NCBI RefSeq assembly: GCF_902459465.1
Contig: NC_047066.1
Span: 20,711,047-20,775,046, forward strand
Origin: Asterias rubens
Lineage: Eukaryota > Echinodermata > Asteroidea > Forcipulatida > Asteriidae
Direction of reading: 5' to 3'
Length of the DNA stretch: 64,000 bases
This document shows positions 57,954 to 64,000 of this stretch, piece after piece (positions within the stretch are counted from its first letter, which is position 1; each line of letters opens with the position of its first letter). Under the pieces are notes generated by a model, which saw only the letters and a program-made list of their open reading frames with translations, made no database searches and was not told the DNA's origin. A program made the position numbers and the translations under genes.

Positions 57954-58401
57954 ACATAACTATTTCTACCTCCATGATTGAACAGAGTAGATCGACCCAG
58001 GAACAAAGCCATTAGAATGGGCCAGTTCCCGGATCACATAACTCCATGGGAAAACTTCTGCTTTGAAATATTTATAATGTGGGGCATTTTTCATAACTTT
58101 TTAACTTTCGTGGTGTGTGGTTTTAATGTTTGGCTGGTCCATTTTTTTTAATTTTATAGATATGCTCTTTGATTATTCCCGCCTGTTGTTTGGTGATATT
58201 TTAATTTGTACAGCGCCCTGGAAGTCCATGGACCAGTCGAGGACGTAAGGTGCTTTATAAGCATTTTATTTGTGTAAAGTTTTAGTTAAAGTGCTTAGAC
58301 CTTGTGAACTTTTGTTGATGTGCCGTATGCTCTTCCAGTGTTTACACTACAGCAACACCTGCACGAGGCAGTGACTAACAATTGACCTGTGACCCGTAGG
58401 C

Positions 58402-58410
58402 TATTTAAAT
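58402..58410 (+). promoter_or_regulatory. TATA box of the plus-strand ependymin gene
   Basis: TATTTAAAT (followed by ATAGAGAGGC) lies about 60 bp before the start codon, so the 5' UTR would be about 30 nt. It is the only TATA-like element close to the signal-peptide ATG. Confidence 0.55.
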
Positions 58411-58462
58411 ATAGAGAGGCTGTACTGACTGTATTTCCATTTTCAGCTTTTTGGTGGACAAA

Positions 58463-59645
58463 ATGAAGGTGTTCCTGATATGTGCGTTTGTCATTGCAGT
58501 AGTTGGTGTAGTCACGTCAGCACCACCAAGCAAGGCTAAGTTTTGCTGTTTCCCCGACAAGTATGAAGCATCAGTGGGTAAGAGTCGTGCATAAATGCTT
58601 CATACAGTATCTACCTCCATTCATGGAGCAATCTCCATGCTCATTGTAGTTTGACATTGCACATTATGAGTTACGTACAGTGAACGTCTCCATTGCTAAT
58701 CGATATAGGACATTCACGTGCTGTTCGGAGGCCTACAGTGAATGTCTTCACTTCATTAATGGACATTGGACAATGGAGACATTGCTGTATACGGACGTAC
58801 GTACAAACTATATGGCCTATAAAAAGACAATCCAATATGTCTAACATCAAACCATCAAACTAACTCACAATACAGTATCCGCCTCCATAAAATAGTTTAA
58901 TATTGGACATTATTAGGAATTCGGTACAGCGAATGTCTGCATTGCTATTAATGACATTCAAGGTTGGTAGGCCTAACAGTGAATGTCTAGTTCTTTTCAT
59001 AAATGGACATTGGACAATGGACACATTGCTGTAGACCTAAGGCTGTACAAACCTATAGCTACATTTATACAGGCCTTTGTGAATGACAATGTCCGATGTC
59101 CAACATCAAACTAGTTTGATGTTGGACATTCACGTACAGTGAATGTCTACTTTGCCATTTCGATTTTTGACATTCAAACGGTTCATTTCAAATCAAACGA
59201 GATTTTATCATGGTGCTACCGCAACCCCACATACTCCTAGACTTGATTCCAGTCCCGTTCTCGTGTGCGAGAGGTCCCTAAGCATATCGTGCCGTAAAGC
59301 ATTGCGCCCTCGCCGTCAAAATGTAGGCCCCCTATAGCTATTGTGAAACAGGTTGGTGAATGCAGAGCATCACAAAACAAGTTTTCTGGCAATGGCACGG
59401 GATTGGGACTTGAGTCAAGCCTAACCTACTCCATCCACGCAGTTTCAGGCCTATTACTATATTCATGATTGTCTTTTAAGGCGAAGTTGATGGCTATGCT
59501 CTACCGAATGGGAAAGGAGGGGTTGCAAACAGCTATTCAAATATCGCTGTAGATGCTAAAAATGAACTGGCTGCTACCGAATTGACACAGATCTACAACG
59601 GCACAACGACCAAGTTGAAGATCATCATAAACTACAAGGAGGTAA

Positions 59646-59703
<58 letters not shown>

Positions 59704-62013
59704 CAGGCAGTTTGAAGTTTTAGATCAGTTTGAAAAAGAGTCACCTGAATAACTTCAGGGTCAGAGTTTACCTGAAACCAAATCGAATCCGGATCAAAAT
59801 TTACCAAGATCCACGTCTCGTGGGTCTGACCCATTCCTAGGTAAGCTTGACCCGGAATCTGTGTCAAAATTACCCATAAACGAGTCAAACTGACCCGGAA
59901 CAGTAGTATTTCATTAGACAAACAAATAAACGCCGTGTGTACGATTGTTCATTTCAGAAAGTGAGTTACGTCATCGTTGGAGAAACATGCAAAAAGGCTG
60001 TTATGAATGTGCCACAGTTTAAATGTGTTCCGGGTAAGTGGTAATAATGGAAGACTTCTGAACGCTAGGTGGCAGCAGACTTACCACGTGAATTTTCATT
60101 GTTTACGGTTCAGCATCCGTACAGCCATTGATTAACCAAACTGAATTATTTGTGTACGAGTCAATAGGAAATTTCCTTGAGACAGCGGACCAGTCTATGT
60201 TGTAAAAAAAAAGTCGGTTAAACGACCTTGAATAAGGTTTACCAAGCGTGTTCTCCTATAGGAGAATAATGGAAATGGGACGTAAACAAAAATGAATAAG
60301 CAGAGATACAAAAATGCTAAATTTGCCAGTTGCTAGCTGGTGTAACAAACATACGACCATAGGGCCTTTATTAACATTTCCATGTAGCATTTAGGAAAAC
60401 AAACAAGTAATTCTAGCAACTTTCTTTTCTTCATTCGGTTTAGACAATGCTCAAGATGGAGGGACTTTTTACTTTGGTGACAAGGGGTTGGATATGAACG
60501 TTTACACTTTCCCATTCAATCCGACGGGAATATTTGATGGCAACGTATCATTGACTGTCACCCGTGCCAATTGCATCCCAGTCAGCACAATTTCGATTGG
60601 GCGGGATTTGGAGTCCACACTAGCACCATGTGAGTATAACAATGAAGAAGAAGCGCCGATGGTGGCCTCACTCCCAGTGTGTGTTATCACGAACCCATGG
60701 AAAAGATTCCCAGTATAAAGACTGTAATTTCCACAATTTTTACAATTTTTAAAGATGAGATTTAGCTAAAATTTGATGAAGAATGCACATCTGAAAGCAC
60801 ACAAGTTTTGCAACAAGGGTGTTTTTTCCTCCATTAATCTCTCGCAACTTCGACGACTAATTGAGCCTCAAATTGTCAGAGGTTTGTTATTTTGAGATAC
60901 ACCAAGTGAGAGTTGAGAGAAGCCTGGTCTTTGACAATTACCAAAGGTGTCCAGTGTCTTTAACTAAAGAACCATAATCTAGTATAATGACCCTAAAGGC
61001 CCTTAGTATTCGTGAGACCCTTCTAAAGATTTTTCTTTACTTAACTATGACATATTGGACACAATGAAGTCTGAAATGAGATAAGTTTAGGACTGCCAGA
61101 AAACCAAAAAGTTACCAAAAATACTCATCATCAAACAGTAGTCGGATTACAATGAAGTTTTCTTCTCTTTTCACAACAGCCCTGCCAGTGCTAAAGAATT
61201 CTGGTGTAGTCAACTTCACGAGAGGAGTCAAAGATCCCGATCATTGGTTCAAACTTCCATCCTTCTGCCCAAAAGTAAGTAAAATGTCACCGTGGTCAGA
61301 CTGCTAGACTTGCAATCACAATGTTGTGGGTTCGAATCCCCAAGCTATTTTTCACAATTCACAATAATCAATTATATGTGTGCAGTTTACAAGCAAAGAC
61401 AATAATTAAACCAATGTGGCGAGAGATTGGCTGTTGCCAGCTTGGTGTTTATATCCCCTTATGTGAACTTTGCCGAGTTCCCCGGGAACTTTGCCCGGAA
61501 GATCATAACCGACTAAAACATCAAACGTGCCATGAATTTCATGATGTGGATGAATCATGGAGGTAAAAATGGATTGCAGCAAACAAAAACCTTGATTCTG
61601 TAAAGTGCTTTATGATGCTTTATGTAGCGTGATATCTGATGACTTTATCAGGTGATACGAGAAACTCATCATGCAAACCATTCCATGGCCTACGTCATAA
61701 ACCATACATTTTGATGCTCAGCAGTGTGTGGGTTTGAGTCCCAGTCGTGCCAAATTGTGTCCTATATAAACAAAACACTTAATGCCGCGTCCTTCAGATA
61801 GGACGTAAAGCTATTCGCGTAAAGCGTTGTAGTGCGTTATAACGAATGATAATTGGGGATTCGTAATAGCGAATTGGTGAATATTTGACTTAAAGTTGTT
61901 GTATTTATTTACAGGAAATATCTGAGAGGTCAACAAGATCTGTGGAGGTCAATCCAGTGTCAGGGTTTTTGCCATTCACCAACCTCATGATGAAGTATAT
62001 GGTTGAGGAGTGA
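58463..62013 (+). CDS. Ependymin-related secreted protein, paralogue, six exons
   Basis: Exons: 58463-58577, 59481-59641, 59958-60033, 60444-60629, 61180-61274 and 61915-62013. They join in frame with GT-AG borders to give 243 residues. A signal peptide (MKVFLICAFVIAVVGVVTSA) precedes a CCFPDKYEAS hallmark. Matching cysteines follow in exon 3 (ETCK and KCVP), exon 4 (NCIP) and exon 5 (FCPK). The sites GNVS and VNFT align with those of the neighbour, and there is an extra YNGT site in exon 2. Exons 2, 3 and 5 are exactly as long as in the minus-strand gene (161, 76 and 95 nt) and all phases agree. AATAAA follows the stop by about 95 nt (62,108). The product is likely an extracellular glycoprotein; the specific role is unknown. 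Confidence 0.92.
58597..59160. repeat. Two-unit ~290-bp duplication in ependymin intron 1
   Basis: Phrases such as AATGGACATTGGACAATGGA, ACATTGCTGTA and CAGTGAATGTCT occur twice, about 285 bp apart, with much divergence. The second unit ends in the 34-bp palindrome at 59,096-59,129. No coding signal. Confidence 0.6.
59096..59129. repeat. Perfect 34-bp palindrome
   Basis: ATGTCCAACATCAAACT is followed immediately by its exact reverse complement, centred on ACTAGT with no loop. It lies in intron 1, at the end of the duplicated block. Confidence 0.9.
59648..59700. repeat. Poly-T tract at an ependymin donor site
   Basis: About 53 Ts begin six bases after the exon 2 end (GGAG then GTAAAG). Read on the minus strand it is a poly-A tail, so it may be the tail of a retroposed sequence inserted antisense next to the splice donor. 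Confidence 0.8.
60730..60964. mobile_element. MITE family 1, right half
   Basis: Contains GAAAGCACACAAGTTTTGC, GGGTGTTTTTTCCTCC and the right terminus ACCAAAGGTGTCCAGTGTCT followed by TTAA. The left terminus is missing. It sits in intron 4 of the plus-strand ependymin gene. Confidence 0.65.
61285..61860 (+). repeat. Two SINE-like inserts in ependymin intron 5
   Basis: The first has box A GTGGTCAGACTGCTAGAC and box B GGTTCGAATCCCC (61,288-61,342), with a possible tail near 61,600 (CTGTAAAGTGCTTTATG). The second has GGTTTGAGTCCCAGTCG near 61,730 and the GTCCTTCAGATAGGACG block near 61,790. Both are common tRNA-SINE features. Confidence 0.5.
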
Positions 62014-62948
62014 CCTGCCAAACATCAAACAGCCGTAGAAGTCTAATACAGCTTAACCGACAACAGAGTTAGAACATAGACTTAAAACTAGCCATTCAGT
62101 TTTAGATAATAAAAAAAAATAAAAAAACAAGGTGTTAGTGAGTGATGTCATAAAATTAAGAATTAATTAATTGGTGACGACATTACTTTATATCAATCTC
62201 ATGACTGGTTCAAGAGTAAACTTCCAATATAAAACTTCAACTTCCGGTTTGAACCGGAAGTCAAGATCTATTGGGTCACAATACGTGTAGCGTTTGTTGA
62301 TTTCCGATTCCGATTCGAACCGTTTTCGTTGCAAAAATTAATTGTTTGCTCGTGACATTATTTAGTATCTAATAATTTTATTCATTTAAATCAAAAATGT
62401 TTAATACATTTATATTACCTTTATTAAGAAGTTGTGTCGCCTATTATACATACTCAGAGCAATACATAAAATAAAACAGTTATATTAATAATATTATTCG
62501 TCGATTTTAATTGTGTTACAATAATTCTTGTTAGTCTAGACCAGATTTCAAAAAGGGGTCTACTTAAGGGGGTAAGCGGCATTGTTAAGTAAAAGTCGGT
62601 AACGCACCTATTTTTGGGTTGCTGATTCCGAAAATGTTGGATACCAAGGCTAATTTTAAGTCCTTGTCCCTGAAAAAATTCACATTCAAAACAGCACAGA
62701 AAACCTAGCAGACGACAGTAATTTACACGCAAAAAATAGTCAGGTTCTGCTGTAGTTCTCTTTAGAGGTTGTCAGGATTCCATGCAAGTCGGGTATCCGG
62801 CTATAGTCAGGCTGTTGTTCCTAATGCTTTCGGTCTCCACAAGGTAGCCAATAAAACAAAATGTGACATGCAATGGTGTCTGAATGCTTGCAATTTATAT
62901 GTCCACTATTTTACACAACTATACACTTGATTTGGAGCAATGAACTAG
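62014..62948. other. Intergenic between convergent gene ends
   Basis: Holds the 3' UTRs of the plus-strand ependymin gene and the minus-strand P450. A small inverted repeat (CTTCCGGTTTGAACCGGAAG) lies near 62,239. No gene is recognised. Confidence 0.5.
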
Positions 62949-64000
62949 CTACTCAAGCCTCTCTATTTGTCTACCCGTGGCAATAAGTTCAAACGGTTCC
63001 GGTGCCAAAGTAATCCCCATTCGTCCCTTGAGAGATGGCTCTGGCGCCCCCAACGGCAGAGTGAAATTAAATTGATGAAGAAGGTGTGTGAAAAACAAGA
63101 ACACTTCCATGCTGGCCAGTCGCTCGCCTGGGCACATACGACGACCTACAAAGAGTATATCGAGAGTCGGTTATTCCTAAAACAATATTTAGTGATAGAT
63201 GGGTTCTGGGTCCCAAGTCATAGATATATGACTTGGTACTTAGAACCTATGGTGAGACCTGGGATCTAAAGGTCCTGAACTGCGACAATGAATGTCAACT
63301 TTGTTTACAGTTATGGTCAGAAGTTCTTTCAAATTAATATAACAAGTTTAAGCCCAAAGTTACATACCCGAAAAGCGATTAGTTGCGTGAAATTCAACAA
63401 AATCAAACGGTGATTTTATTTTCAATTTACCCGTTCTTACTCGACGCATTTTTTGCTTTAACGAACCTTTACAATAAGATATCCGAGTTGTAACAATATT
63501 TTATTCATAAACAGTAAAGTGCTGTCAGAGGACTTCTTGCAAGTCTATTTATTAATTTTAGAAATCAGGTTTAGTTAAAGGGGCACCCACCTGTTCCGTA
63601 AGGTAAAAAATGCTCATGTTTGCGATACTGCCCTCTCTCGTCCAAGAAACGCTCCGGTCTAAATTGGTCTGGCTCCGGCCATGTCTTGGCGTTGTGCATG
63701 ACGGCCCACATGACTGGCATGACCGTGGTGCCCTTCGGTATATCGTAGCCGTATAGTTTGGTGTCCTCTGTGGTTGCTCGGGGCACGGCTATAGGGTAAG
63801 ATTACAAAACTTATGTGAGATTAAACCTCTACCGGTAGGCTAAGTTTATAAAACGGTAAGCAATTTTAAGCATTAGAACAGATACGTTATATCTGATTAA
63901 ATAGGAGTGTGTTTTAAAGAGTTGACTTACTTATTGCGGCAATGTAGCGTATTCTCTGGATCTCACTTATTACGGCCCTGGCATAGTTCAACCGGGGTCG
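62949..64000 (-). CDS. CYP2-like cytochrome P450, last three exons (partial)
   Basis: Exons: 64000(or beyond)-63931, 63788-63591 and 63145-62949, joining in frame. The first visible exon reads YARAVISEIQRIR, matching the A-x-x-x-E-x-Q-R region before the K'-helix. The middle exon has the PERF motif (FRPERFLDERG) and ends FLPYGT. The last exon completes the haem-binding loop G-T-G-R-R-M-C-P-G-E with the axial Cys, then runs to a TAG at 62,949. An intron splits the glycine codon just before R-R-M-C, as at the exon 8/9 border of vertebrate CYP2 genes. Such enzymes are ER-bound monooxygenases of lipids or xenobiotics; the substrate cannot be told. The 5' part of the gene lies outside the window. 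Confidence 0.92.

Larger units (their letters stand above)
55072..58401. other. Shared 5' region between the two ependymin genes
   Basis: About 3.4 kb separates the two TATA boxes. It holds a MITE family 1 copy, C and G tracts, a MITE family 2 copy and a large palindrome, each listed separately. A possible LINE tail (GGTGCTTTATAAGCATTTTA) lies near 58,250. I see no gene. Confidence 0.5.

Overview
This window is animal nuclear DNA: intron-containing genes with GT-AG splice sites, non-LTR, Penelope-like and Ty3/Gypsy retroelement remnants, tRNA-derived SINEs, MITEs and long tandem arrays. The two ependymin-related genes, the CYP2-type P450, the single-exon receptor and the repeat families together suggest a marine deuterostome. 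An echinoderm, perhaps a sea star, is my best guess; that is an inference, not something the sequence proves. Genes fill little of the window.

Genes. A single-exon class A GPCR resembling GPR161 lies at 3.73-4.87 kb. Two ependymin-related secreted-protein genes lie head to head at 51.3-54.9 kb (minus) and 58.5-62.0 kb (plus). Both have six exons with the same intron phases, and three exons have exactly the same length, so they are duplicates; each has a TATA box. The last three exons of a CYP2-like cytochrome P450 enter from the right edge on the minus strand (62.9-64.0 kb). I found no convincing functional tRNA, rRNA or snRNA gene.

Repeats. From 9.5 to 25.6 kb the DNA is mostly retroelement debris: several LINE ends, a Gypsy protease-RT fragment, SINEs, and a Penelope-like GIY-YIG remnant that runs directly into a ~174-bp tandem array. 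From 25.8 to 29.2 kb there is a 19-copy array with a strongly conserved ~53-nt core. Base changes between its copies preserve a hairpin (G-C to A-U and C-G to A-U), so it is the best candidate here for an undescribed structured element. At 29.7-32.7 kb a MITE with an 8-bp target duplication and an eight-copy ~142-bp array both carry CTCF-like motifs.

The largest single object is a foldback element of about 8.57 kb (41,502-50,069). It has perfect 36-bp termini and a 9-bp target duplication. Each arm is an array of about 13 copies of a ~235-bp unit, in opposite orientations, around a 1.7-kb non-repetitive centre. Its architecture recalls sea-urchin TU / Drosophila FB / Galileo elements; the 9-bp duplication points to a Mutator-like mobiliser.

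All calls come from reading the sequence by eye; splice models were checked by frame and phase only.
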